This document shows, one piece after another, positions 17,001 to 23,555 of a stretch of 26,358 nucleotides of DNA. How positions within the stretch are numbered: the stretch's first letter is position 1; every line of letters begins with the position of its first letter. The notes beneath the pieces are model-generated. The model made no database searches. It was given only the letters and a program-made list of their open reading frames with translations, and had not been told where the DNA came from. Both the position numbers and the translations under genes were made by a program. Source of the stretch: JABACD01 sp047639675 (GTDB lineage Bacteria; Planctomycetota; UBA1135; GCA-002686595); contig JBLIOI010000066.1 in NCBI GenBank assembly GCA_047639675.1, positions 1-26,358 of the forward strand, given 5' to 3'.

Positions 17001-17238
17001 CAATCGTTCGCAATGAAATGATCTGACCACCACCCGGGCTACCAGCTGTTTCGAGACTGAAAGCCTTGTGCGGCAATAGTTCGGCGAAACCGGTAGAGAC
17101 GTAGGAGAGCGAGTGAGTCGGACCAGCCGTTCCGTTGGCATTCGAACCGCCGGAGCACCCAGCCAAACCTGCCGCCAAAAGCACGGTTGCTGAAAGGCGA
17201 CACGCTGCTGCATCAATTTTGAGTTGCTTCATGTTCAT
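14083..17238 (-). CDS. Large surface lipoprotein A: SbsA-like Ig domain plus YVTN-type beta-propeller
   Basis: Predicted lipoprotein of 1051 residues. The signal sequence ends in the lipobox GLAGCSGGS with Cys27. An N-terminal region of unknown type (about 40-290, containing DQFPGLGFPGTE) precedes an SbsA/Big_5-like Ig domain (about 295-418: DVDPLTSIVFEFSEAIQP to NFTTGEGPG). A linker with PGISVIDLNGFG, NGGSSGVF and PNPPPL-FPPLCISPFIGG follows, then propeller-like repeats (about 680-880: IGQFLYVMDRAR, VIDRILVPDPTALA, APRGIAWEPGNEDILVCNE, RPFDVVIT). The end is MMDYFRQ. Seven cysteines beyond the lipid Cys are present (near 384, 496, 549, 558, 613, 674, 778), unusual unless disulfide-bonded. It is a tandem paralogue of lipoprotein B, 23 nt downstream of it. 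Alternative ATG at 17232. Outer-surface location is inferred; ligand or role is unknown. Confidence 0.83.
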   Translation of the reverse strand: MNMKQLKIDAAACRLSATVLLAAGLAGCSGGSNANGTAGPTHSLSYVSTGFAELLPHKAFSLETAGSPGGGQIISLRTIDDVLNNITTTNLVQTVPTYPLMAQLPSGDPGNQYIFAKFSGAVDFNSIMSSSPGLLESNSLSGTVVVSALDPVNGGATVIRGRVFIGGSTYGDTVSGSPAVLTWEKWIDSTGNAIGLGPQNDQFPGLGFPGTETTFSGQNELLGEDSIVFVVDSDRDLSTHETFPSGVQIRMEISRAVLDLEGRPLAHSALATTTVGPDTLLPEILSSPPPLQTPRVTPGGGETDVDPLTSIVFEFSEAIQPTTLGDLLSSEVPGLSSAISVMFGPASSVVNVPFHVAPLSPYDLTRWELTPAFNFPGSGPPSQECGIFNLVDIVISGGHIKDLVGNTNSISAITNFTTGEGPGVVNVPVTPDTIYLGRSGGSPGISVIDLNGFGQGTGNPTFDPSNPVIQGNSNYPNNPNVNLQGTAMRPPLAAGTCTVDGGSSGVFTLSLDSSLNEFVARSPVMQSVGDMMLGYSLDVAFNNAPAPFGCQGTSGGNLCAADGFKEVAAQIDGSTLGPATGTTGGTQVLISGGPNMVSWSVHPNPPPLIFPPLCISPFIGGQEPTSVDTVPPNLLVTGDPFGNPSVGAPPNGLLVTTTNVFFQGPSLPASTTQACAPYGLRQQIGQFLYVMDRARNEILVLNSNRMTVIDRILVPDPTALAIGTNLDLLAISSQSTNSVTFIDIDPASSNFHQVVKTVAVGTAPRGIAWEPGNEDILVCNEGDSSLSVISAFSLAVRKVVSSNLDRPFDVVITPRQNGFGFLRNVYFGYIIGRNGRVAVFESGPNSVNGWGYDDIVGSIPILFRNPKTLQPDHEEIRSGFWVVHEGPLDVGSFELTGSPTEGAITNISAEAAIPGQLLINFTSLLIPQFRDMSYGIKVSLGEDKLTGVPVDIAFDNMTNLGGISNWATNFSAGSPIPLNGKSVVRQAGGGLPTNIPRFMFAAVPSPTLGLGGVDVILLDGAYQRFDTNAFEPGVQSVNAIGTTVMMDYFRQ

Positions 17239-17261
17239 AGTTTGAGCTCTTGGGCGATGGC

Positions 17262-20200
17262 CTACTGACGGAAGTAATCCATCATGCCGGAAGCGTTAGA
17301 ACAAGAAATCGATTGGGTGCCAGGGAGGAAGCCGTTCGTGTCGGTGATTGTGTAGCCACCACCGATATCGATGACATCAACAAGGCCTTCAGAGCCGAAA
17401 CTCGGACTTGGGACAGCCACAAACATGAACTGCGGCTCGTTTGAGTTTTGCACGAGACCGTTCACGGTACGCACCAGACTCTTGCCGTTGTTGGGCAACG
17501 GCACGCCTGCACTAAAGAGACTTTGGTGATTGGCCAGTGCGCCGAAGTTCCGCATGTTGTCGAAGGCGATGTCAACCGGCACGCCGGAGATCACATCACC
17601 TCCAAGCGACACGGTAATAGCGAGAGACAAGTCGCGGAACTGCGGGATGAGTAGTGAACCGATGCTCAACGGGATCGCTCCGGTGAAGCCACTCTCAATC
17701 TTGAGGTTCGAGACTGCCGGAATTCCTACGCCACCCTCTGATCCCGTAAGCGGATCAAACGGACCTTCGTGCACCACCCAAACGCCGGAGTTGACGTTGA
17801 TGTTGTCGGGCTGAATCTTCTTCGGGTTGAGGAAGGTCATCGAAGCTGAGCCGATAATGTCGTCGAAGCCCCATCCGTTGACTGAGTTCGGCCCTGATTC
17901 GAACATGGCCAGGCGGCCCGTGCGATTCATGATGTAGGCGAAGTAGACGTTGCGCAGGAAACCGAAGTTTGATTGACGCTGAGTAATCGCCAAGTCGAAG
18001 GGGCGATTGAGCTGCGAAGTCAGCAGCTTACGAGTCGTCAGCGAAAAGGCCGACATAATCGAAACTGTGCTGTCGAGCTCGTTGCAAACGAGGATGTCCT
18101 CGTTCCCCGGATCCCAGACGATGCCGCGCGGCGCACGTCCAACCACGGTCGTCTGAATGATTTGGTGGAAGGTCGATGAGGTCGGGTTGGTGTCCACGAA
18201 GCTCACCAAGTCCACGGACTGGTTGCTGATGGCGATGTAGTCCAAGTTCGGTGACATGGCCAGGTCAGTCGGATCAGGCAGCTGAATCCGATCGATGACG
18301 AGCATGTTGTTCGAGTTGAACACCACCAGTTCCTTACGAGCTCGATCGATGACGTACATGAACTGGCCAATCTGCTGGCGAATCATGTAGTTCAGGCAGG
18401 CACCGGGCACCGGCTGCGGTGCGTGGGGACCGTGCATCCAAGCGTTCTGCTCGGGGGAGAGCAGGCCTCCGGGAGGCTCGCCATTCAACGGGTCCCCTAG
18501 CGGATCGCCAGACACCAACAGGTTGCGAAGACCCAAACCGTTAGGCGGTGCAGCCGGGGGAAGCGGCAGAACAGTGAAAATAGAGGTCGGTTCCTGGCCG
18601 CCGATGAAGGGCGAGATGCACAGGGGCGGGAATAGGAGCGGCGGCGGGTTCGGGTGCGGTGCAAAGGAGATCGAGTTCTCCCCACCGGTGTGCGACGCCA
18701 AGGTCTGGTTGTTGATCAGCGGCGGCGGGTAGGTCGGGATCAAAGTGTTCGGACCCCCCTGCATGACTTGAATCAATTTCTGGCCGGTCGTTGCACACAG
18801 GTTGCCGCCATTCGCTTGACAGCCAAAAGGCACAGGACCGTTGTTGAAAGCCTGGTCCAGAGAGTGGCCCAGCATCATGTCCCCAGGATTGAGGACAACT
18901 GGTGTGCGGATCAACAAGTCGTTCAGTGAAGAGTCACGCGTCAGCGAGAAGACCCCCGAAGAACCACCGTTCACAGTGCATGAGCCTACCGACAGAGCCG
19001 GACGGATTACGCTACCTTGCAGCTTGACGTTCGGGTTGTTGGGGAAGTTCGACCAGCCCGGCTGAAACACGTTGAATGACGGGTCGTAGGTCGGGTTGCC
19101 CGTCGATTGACCGAAGCCGTTCAGGTCGATCACCGAGATGCCGGGGTTGGCACCGCCTCGCGCTACATAAATCGTATCCGGCGCAATGGGCGCGTTCACC
19201 AATCCAGGTCCCTCACCCGTTGTGAAGAACGTGCTAGCTGAGAGAGCGTTGACGTTGCCCGCCAAGTCCACAAAGAGATTTGGATTGACGGTTACATCGA
19301 TGCGATTGAAGACACCGCACTGAAGGTCTACGGGTCCCTCGCCCGGGAAGTTATAGGCAGGCGTCAACTCGTAACGGGAGAAGTCGAAAACACTGACCGG
19401 CAGCACGCTGAACGGAACGTCCACGCGCGCCGTCGGCGGGCCAAACTTAATACTGATGGATGAGCTCAAAGTCGGCGTGACGTTGATCGGCAGGTCTCCC
19501 AAGGACCAAGGCTGTACCGGCTCGTTGAAGATCACGACTATCGACGTCATTGGATCAACGTCCATATCGCCAGCGCCGGGAACAATGTCAGGAACACTCG
19601 TCGGCGGCAGAGAAACCCGAATTTCAGGGGTTCGCATATCGGGCCCCGCCATGGTTGAAGCCAACGCTGTGCGGGCGATGTTACGACCCTCAGTATTTTG
19701 CACACCGGTCTCGATGCGCATGTGAATCATGATGCCCGCCGGGAACGTCTCGTGCGTTGCAAGCATGCCGTCGGCGTCCGGGATGAACACCACAGTGCGC
19801 GGTGAGATCAACGCGTTTTGACCAGCGAAGGGTTGTTCAGTTCCCGGGAAGCCCAACCCAGGAAACTGATCGCTGTTCACCCCGAGAGCGATCGCGTTGC
19901 CCGCGTCATCGACCCACCTTTCCAAGGGGAGGACCGCCGGCGATCCGGTCGGGGTGGTGCCGTAGGTGTAGCCGTTAATAAAGGCTCGTCCGGGGACGGT
20001 CGTTGTGGTCCCGGATTGGGGATCGACCGATTGAACAACAATTGTGCCCGTGAAGCTGTTGCTCGGCACCAAGCCGGGCGAACTGCTGAGCACACTGTCC
20101 ACCAACAAGTCCTCGGTGAACTCCGCCATGAAGAAGTGATTGCCCGCTTCACCATTGGGCAGGATCGCTTCAATCGGGAAGCTCGCCACAGGCTGAATCA

Positions 20201-20447
20201 CGTTGTCAGAGCGGACATTGGCAAGCAGGTCCTCATGATTCTGAATCGATATGAGGTTGGCCGATGGAAGCCCTGCATCATCGAGGGCAAAGACCTTGTG
20301 CGGTAGCACCTGGCCGAACCCGTTCGACACCTGCACGAGATCCATGCTACCGGCACCTCCACTGGCATTTGATGAGCCTCCGGAGCAACCGGAAAGGGAG
20401 ATGGAAACAAGTCCAAGAAGTCCTGCGCAATACCGAAACTTTGTCAT
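17262..20447 (-). CDS. Large surface lipoprotein B, paralogue of A
   Basis: Predicted lipoprotein of 1061 residues with the same architecture as A. Lipobox SLSGCSGGS has Cys21; the Ig-like domain contains DVDPMTSIVVIFNEPVQP and ends FFTTGEGPG; shared linker motifs are PGISVIDLNGFGQSTGNPTYDP, NGGSSGVFSL and FPPLCISPFIGGQEPTS. The propeller segment has IGQFMYVIDRARKELVVFNS, APRGIVWDPGNEDILVCNE and SVNGWGFDDIIGS, and the C-terminus is MMDYFRQ as in A. All seven non-lipid cysteines of A are conserved, with one extra near the end (SISCSN). By eye about half of aligned positions match, highest in the propeller part. The ATG at 20447 is chosen because it starts the export signal; the open frame to 20654 would bury it. 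Gene B lies upstream of A with 23 nt between them, so they form an operon. Function unknown. Confidence 0.84.
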   Translation of the reverse strand: MTKFRYCAGLLGLVSISLSGCSGGSSNASGGAGSMDLVQVSNGFGQVLPHKVFALDDAGLPSANLISIQNHEDLLANVRSDNVIQPVASFPIEAILPNGEAGNHFFMAEFTEDLLVDSVLSSSPGLVPSNSFTGTIVVQSVDPQSGTTTTVPGRAFINGYTYGTTPTGSPAVLPLERWVDDAGNAIALGVNSDQFPGLGFPGTEQPFAGQNALISPRTVVFIPDADGMLATHETFPAGIMIHMRIETGVQNTEGRNIARTALASTMAGPDMRTPEIRVSLPPTSVPDIVPGAGDMDVDPMTSIVVIFNEPVQPWSLGDLPINVTPTLSSSISIKFGPPTARVDVPFSVLPVSVFDFSRYELTPAYNFPGEGPVDLQCGVFNRIDVTVNPNLFVDLAGNVNALSASTFFTTGEGPGLVNAPIAPDTIYVARGGANPGISVIDLNGFGQSTGNPTYDPSFNVFQPGWSNFPNNPNVKLQGSVIRPALSVGSCTVNGGSSGVFSLTRDSSLNDLLIRTPVVLNPGDMMLGHSLDQAFNNGPVPFGCQANGGNLCATTGQKLIQVMQGGPNTLIPTYPPPLINNQTLASHTGGENSISFAPHPNPPPLLFPPLCISPFIGGQEPTSIFTVLPLPPAAPPNGLGLRNLLVSGDPLGDPLNGEPPGGLLSPEQNAWMHGPHAPQPVPGACLNYMIRQQIGQFMYVIDRARKELVVFNSNNMLVIDRIQLPDPTDLAMSPNLDYIAISNQSVDLVSFVDTNPTSSTFHQIIQTTVVGRAPRGIVWDPGNEDILVCNELDSTVSIMSAFSLTTRKLLTSQLNRPFDLAITQRQSNFGFLRNVYFAYIMNRTGRLAMFESGPNSVNGWGFDDIIGSASMTFLNPKKIQPDNINVNSGVWVVHEGPFDPLTGSEGGVGIPAVSNLKIESGFTGAIPLSIGSLLIPQFRDLSLAITVSLGGDVISGVPVDIAFDNMRNFGALANHQSLFSAGVPLPNNGKSLVRTVNGLVQNSNEPQFMFVAVPSPSFGSEGLVDVIDIGGGYTITDTNGFLPGTQSISCSNASGMMDYFRQ

Positions 20448-20605
20448 TATCGATCGGGGGGACGCGGCCTGGGGAGCCGAGTCAGCAGCGAACATTTGAG
20501 ACGTTCTAATCATGAGGGAGGGGTAATTAACGGCCAGAAAGGGACGGAGCAAGTCACTCCAATCCAGCTGTTGCATTCCCGGGCAGCCAAGAGGATGCCG
20601 TGAGG

Positions 20606-20720
20606 GGGGCTTCGTGGAAAGAAGCCCCTGAAGAAAAGTAGCCGGGAATCGCAATCCCGGGGATCCGAGCTTTCGGAGAAGGCTGAGATATCAGGCGGTG
20701 CCTAAGGGGCGGACGCCCCT
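20606..20720. other. Cluster of four short perfect hairpins, candidate structured RNA
   Basis: Four stems follow each other: GGGGCTTC-7 nt-GAAGCCCC (20606-20628), CCGGGA-7 nt-TCCCGG (20642-20660), TCCGA-GCTT-TCGGA (20664-20677) and AGGGGC-GGAC-GCCCCT (20705-20720). A further CCCCC...GGGGG pairing is possible near 20747-20769. None is followed by a T-tract. No match to RNase P, tmRNA, SRP RNA or a known riboswitch core was recognised. It could be a small RNA on either strand or a repeat remnant. Confidence 0.35.
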
Positions 20721-21093
20721 CCAAAAGTCCCATCCTCCCCCACGAGCCCCCAGCAGGGCAGCCGGGGGGTGAGAACACTTGCTCCTCCAGCTTCAACCGT
20801 CCCGCGTGCCCCCGCAGGCACCGGGTCGGAATCAGGTTCGCGTCGAGGAGAGCGTGGATAGAGGTGGTGTTCATCAAGAATTGGGCGCTGCCGCCGAAGG
20901 TGTGCCTACCAAGGGCAGGCGAGAAATCTAATCAAGCGGCGTGCCGGGGGCTTTGCAAATGGCCATTACCCCCTCCAGACAGACCTAAACCGTTTATGCT
21001 CGGAAACTTATGGAATATGTATCGGGTCTCCAGTGGCCCTCTATCCAATCGACGTGAGCGGTCTCTCTGTATCCACCGCGCACTTCTGAGAGC

Positions 21094-21131
21094 CGCACAG
21101 TGTGCGCTTTGCCTCAGATCAATTATCTGAG
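21094..21131. promoter_or_regulatory. Two adjacent palindromes upstream of ruvB, candidate operator
   Basis: CGCACA-G-TGTGCG (21094-21106) and CTCAGAT-CAATT-ATCTGAG (21113-21131) lie 68-105 nt before the ruvB start. Both arms are perfect in each. RuvB genes are often under LexA control, so an SOS-type operator is one possibility, but neither matches the E. coli or Bacillus LexA boxes. Confidence 0.35.
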
Positions 21132-21198
21132 CTCGAAATGCACAGAAGCGCACTCTGGAGCTTGGGACCGCGGATCCTCCTTTCTATCCTTGAGGGTC

Positions 21199-22257
21199 AT
21201 GTCCAGCACCGAGCACGTATTCAACGCCGACGCCCTAGCCGGACTTCCCACGGCCCACGACTCAGCGGCGCCCCCCGAACGCGAGCTCGAAGTGGCTCTG
21301 CGTCCCGCGAGCCTCTCCGAGTTTGTCGGCCAAGAGCTCACTCGAGACAACTTGCGCTTGGCCCTGCAAGCCGCGACCAGCCGGGGGGAGGCCCTCGACC
21401 ACCTACTATTCTCGGGGCCTCCAGGTCTTGGGAAGACGAGCCTGGCTCGAATTCTTGCCACGGAACTAGGAACACAGCTACACAGTGTCGCTGGCCCCGC
21501 ACTCGAACGTCCACGCGACTTGGTCGGCATGCTGACCCAACTCAAAGCGGGCGATGTGTTTTTCATCGACGAGATCCACCGCATCCCGGCCAACGTAGAA
21601 GAGTACCTCTACACCGCGATGGAGGATTTCCGCGTTGAAGTCACCCTAGACCAAGGACCGCATGCGCGTGTGCTGCCACTCAACCTCGAGCCCTTCACGA
21701 TGGTCGGAGCCACAACGCGCGAAGGATTGTTGTCAGCGCCTTTCCGTTCGCGCTTCGGATTGTTCGAACGGCTTTCCCCCTATCCAACCGAGGAGCTCAT
21801 CCGCATCCTCGAGCGTTCGGCAGGGCTAATGAAGATCGGCATCGACGCGGAAGCAGCGCACCTCTTGGGTTCGCGCAGCCGCGGAACGCCGCGCATCGCG
21901 AACCGTTTCTTACGCCGCGCACGGGACGTTGCGCAGGTCGCGGGAAACCGCGTGGTTGACAGCTCGACTGCGCTCGAAGCGTTAACACGCATGGGCATCG
22001 ACGAACACGGACTCGAGGAGATGGATCGCCGCGTCTTGCATTGCTTAGCGAGTACACCAGGAGCTCCCGTCGGAGTGAAGACCATTGCCGCAACCATTGG
22101 TGAAACGGAACGCACCATCGAGGAAGTCTTCGAGCCGCACTTGCTGCGCTGCGGATTCTTGCAGCGCACTTCACGCGGCCGAGTCATCACTCCGAAGGGC
22201 TGCGAGATTATCGGGGTCGATCCGCGCGGGCTCACCGGCGAGGACTTGTACTCGTGA
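21199..22257 (+). CDS. ruvB: Holliday junction branch-migration ATPase RuvB
   Basis: RuvB is the hexameric AAA+ motor that, with RuvA, drives branch migration at Holliday junctions. Residues: VALRPASLSEFVGQ (32-45, usual entry), Walker A GPPGLGKT (73-80), Walker B FFIDEIHR (121-128), sensor I GATTREGLLSAPFRSRFG (with the arginine finger in RSRFG), and a C-terminal winged helix (GVKTIAATIGETERTIEE, PHLLRCGFLQRTSRGR). Length is 353 residues. The ATG at 21199 has GAGGG two nucleotides before it, slightly close; the frame is open to 21100 but that extension is unlike the family. Its stop overlaps the start of the SpoIID gene by 4 nt (GTGA). ruvA and ruvC are not in the window. Confidence 0.97.
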   Translation: MSSTEHVFNADALAGLPTAHDSAAPPERELEVALRPASLSEFVGQELTRDNLRLALQAATSRGEALDHLLFSGPPGLGKTSLARILATELGTQLHSVAGPALERPRDLVGMLTQLKAGDVFFIDEIHRIPANVEEYLYTAMEDFRVEVTLDQGPHARVLPLNLEPFTMVGATTREGLLSAPFRSRFGLFERLSPYPTEELIRILERSAGLMKIGIDAEAAHLLGSRSRGTPRIANRFLRRARDVAQVAGNRVVDSSTALEALTRMGIDEHGLEEMDRRVLHCLASTPGAPVGVKTIAATIGETERTIEEVFEPHLLRCGFLQRTSRGRVITPKGCEIIGVDPRGLTGEDLYS

Positions 22258-23549
22258 GCATCTGGCAAGGGACAATTATTGCGACAGGCATTGCGACGGG
22301 TCTATTGATCGGAGCCTGTGTCCATCCCCCCAGCCATCTGGGCATGGACCCGGATCCGGCGGAGAACGCTTATCAAGCACTAGATCCGCAAGATGAAGCA
22401 GCCCTGGCGCCCGGGGTCATGTGCGTTCGCTTGTCGGCCTATGAAGGCAAGATTGACGTTCGCGTGATCGGTAGCGCGGAAGGCGAAGTCGCTTTCCATC
22501 GTGCGGGTGACTCGATCAGCTCATCGAACGGGGAACGTGCAAAGAGCTTCCTGATGCGCGAAGTTCCGAACGGCGGTGGGTTCATCCTGGGCGAGCGAGT
22601 CTACCTCGGCGACCTGCGCATTTCCCTCGGAAATGACGGCGGTCTCTCCATTGAAAATCAAGTGGGCTTGGAAGACTACATCGCAGGTGTGGTCCCCGCA
22701 GAACTTATCCTGTGGTCCGCAAAGGAATCGGAGATTGAAGCCCAAGCGATCGCCGCACGTACCTACGCCTTGCGTTCGCTCGGGAGGCGCAAGGTCCTCG
22801 ACGCAAACGCCTTCCTGTGGGACGACACGCGCGACCAGGTTTACCTCGGACAATTCCAACCTGAAGACTCAGACGGCTCGCGTCGTGTGGCCGCTCGTTT
22901 GCAGCGCGCCTTGCAGAACTCGAACAGTTTGGTCATGCGCGATTCGGAAGGCGACCTCTACGACGTTCGCTTTCACGCATCATGTGGTGGCTACACAACC
23001 TCCCCCGCCGAAGCCTTCCCGTTGGAAAGCACGTGGCATCACTCGCCAGTGCGCTGCGAACCCTGCGCAAAAATTGGCGTCGAAGAATCCTCTTGGCCCG
23101 TACTGGATAAGCGTCGCCGCCGCGTGCATTGGCGCTGGACCGTACCCGCTGCGGACTTGAACTTGCTGGCGCAAGAGATGGGTAGCTTGGGTGCAGTCAC
23201 ATCTCTATCCACGCCGCAGATCGATGGAAATGAACGTTGGCAAAGCGTCGTCCTTCAAGGAACTGCCAAGAGCAAGCGCGTCTCGATCGAAGACTTCCGG
23301 CGTGTTCTGGGTGCAGCGAGCCTCAAGAGTGGCCGCATGGTTGCCGTCTGGCCTCGCGTTGGAGAACGGATCACAGGTGGCGTTTTCTTCGAGGGCTTGG
23401 GCCGCGGCCACGGCGCAGGGCTCTGCCAAATCGGATCCCACGAGTACGCCCAACGCGGATGGACAGCCGAACGCATCCTCAACCACTACTTGCCCGGGGT
23501 ACGGATTGAACCGCTCCCCACGGCTCGAATCGCGACCTCAAGCAACTGA
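22254..23549 (+). CDS. SpoIID/LytB-domain lipoprotein (probable peptidoglycan-acting)
   Basis: Exported protein with the lipobox LLIGAC (Cys22) after a short signal. The SpoIID/LytB domain (PF08486) is evident: LEDYIAGVVPAE (139-150), IEAQAIAARTYALRS (161-175), HASCGGYTTSPAEAF and a C-terminal GLGRGHGAGLCQIGSHEYAQRGWTAERILNHYLPG. In Bacillus SpoIID is a lytic transglycosylase acting on denuded glycans during engulfment, and LytB modulates amidase. In non-sporulating Gram-negatives the same domain is linked to cell wall turnover and division. Length is 431 residues. The GTG start overlaps ruvB by 4 nt, implying coupled translation. tgt begins 7 nt after its stop. Whether the catalytic glutamate (VVPAE, Glu150) is active is plausible by position. 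Substrate in this organism is unknown. Confidence 0.92.
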   Translation: MSIWQGTIIATGIATGLLIGACVHPPSHLGMDPDPAENAYQALDPQDEAALAPGVMCVRLSAYEGKIDVRVIGSAEGEVAFHRAGDSISSSNGERAKSFLMREVPNGGGFILGERVYLGDLRISLGNDGGLSIENQVGLEDYIAGVVPAELILWSAKESEIEAQAIAARTYALRSLGRRKVLDANAFLWDDTRDQVYLGQFQPEDSDGSRRVAARLQRALQNSNSLVMRDSEGDLYDVRFHASCGGYTTSPAEAFPLESTWHHSPVRCEPCAKIGVEESSWPVLDKRRRRVHWRWTVPAADLNLLAQEMGSLGAVTSLSTPQIDGNERWQSVVLQGTAKSKRVSIEDFRRVLGAASLKSGRMVAVWPRVGERITGGVFFEGLGRGHGAGLCQIGSHEYAQRGWTAERILNHYLPGVRIEPLPTARIATSSN

Positions 23550-23555
23550 TAAAAC

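Larger units (their letters stand above)
20448..21198. other. Noncoding divergent region between lipoprotein B and ruvB
   Basis: No convincing gene is seen in these 751 nt; frames that are open here lack ribosome sites, signal peptides or family motifs. A possible minus promoter is TTGCTC with TAATTA near 20522-20550 (weak). An AT-rich patch at 20993-21022 (TTTATG, 17 nt, TATGTA) is a weak plus-strand promoter candidate for ruvB. The segment also holds the hairpin cluster at 20606-20720 and the palindromes at 21094-21131, listed separately. Confidence 0.5.

Noticed and set aside
20673..20700. GGCTGAGAT near 20681 resembling the conserved core of the TPP riboswitch
   Set aside because: The partner segment (ACCTGAT...GGATAAT...GCGTAGGGA) is missing on both sides and the nearby stems do not fit the TPP fold; no thiamine gene is adjacent.
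20606..20780. Hairpin cluster considered as RNase P RNA, tmRNA or SRP RNA
   Set aside because: The conserved cores (GAGGAAAGTC type for RNase P, the SRP GGAAG/GCAG loop, the tmRNA tRNA-like ends) are not found on either strand.
20554..20877. 107-codon minus-strand reading frame in the noncoding region
   Set aside because: No export signal, no family motif and no ribosome site. It is rich in Pro, Gly, Arg and Ser as expected from random GC-rich DNA, and it runs through the hairpin cluster.
20864..21130. 88-codon plus-strand reading frame before ruvB
   Set aside because: Composition looks random, no ribosome site, and it overlaps the palindromes; nothing supports it as a gene.
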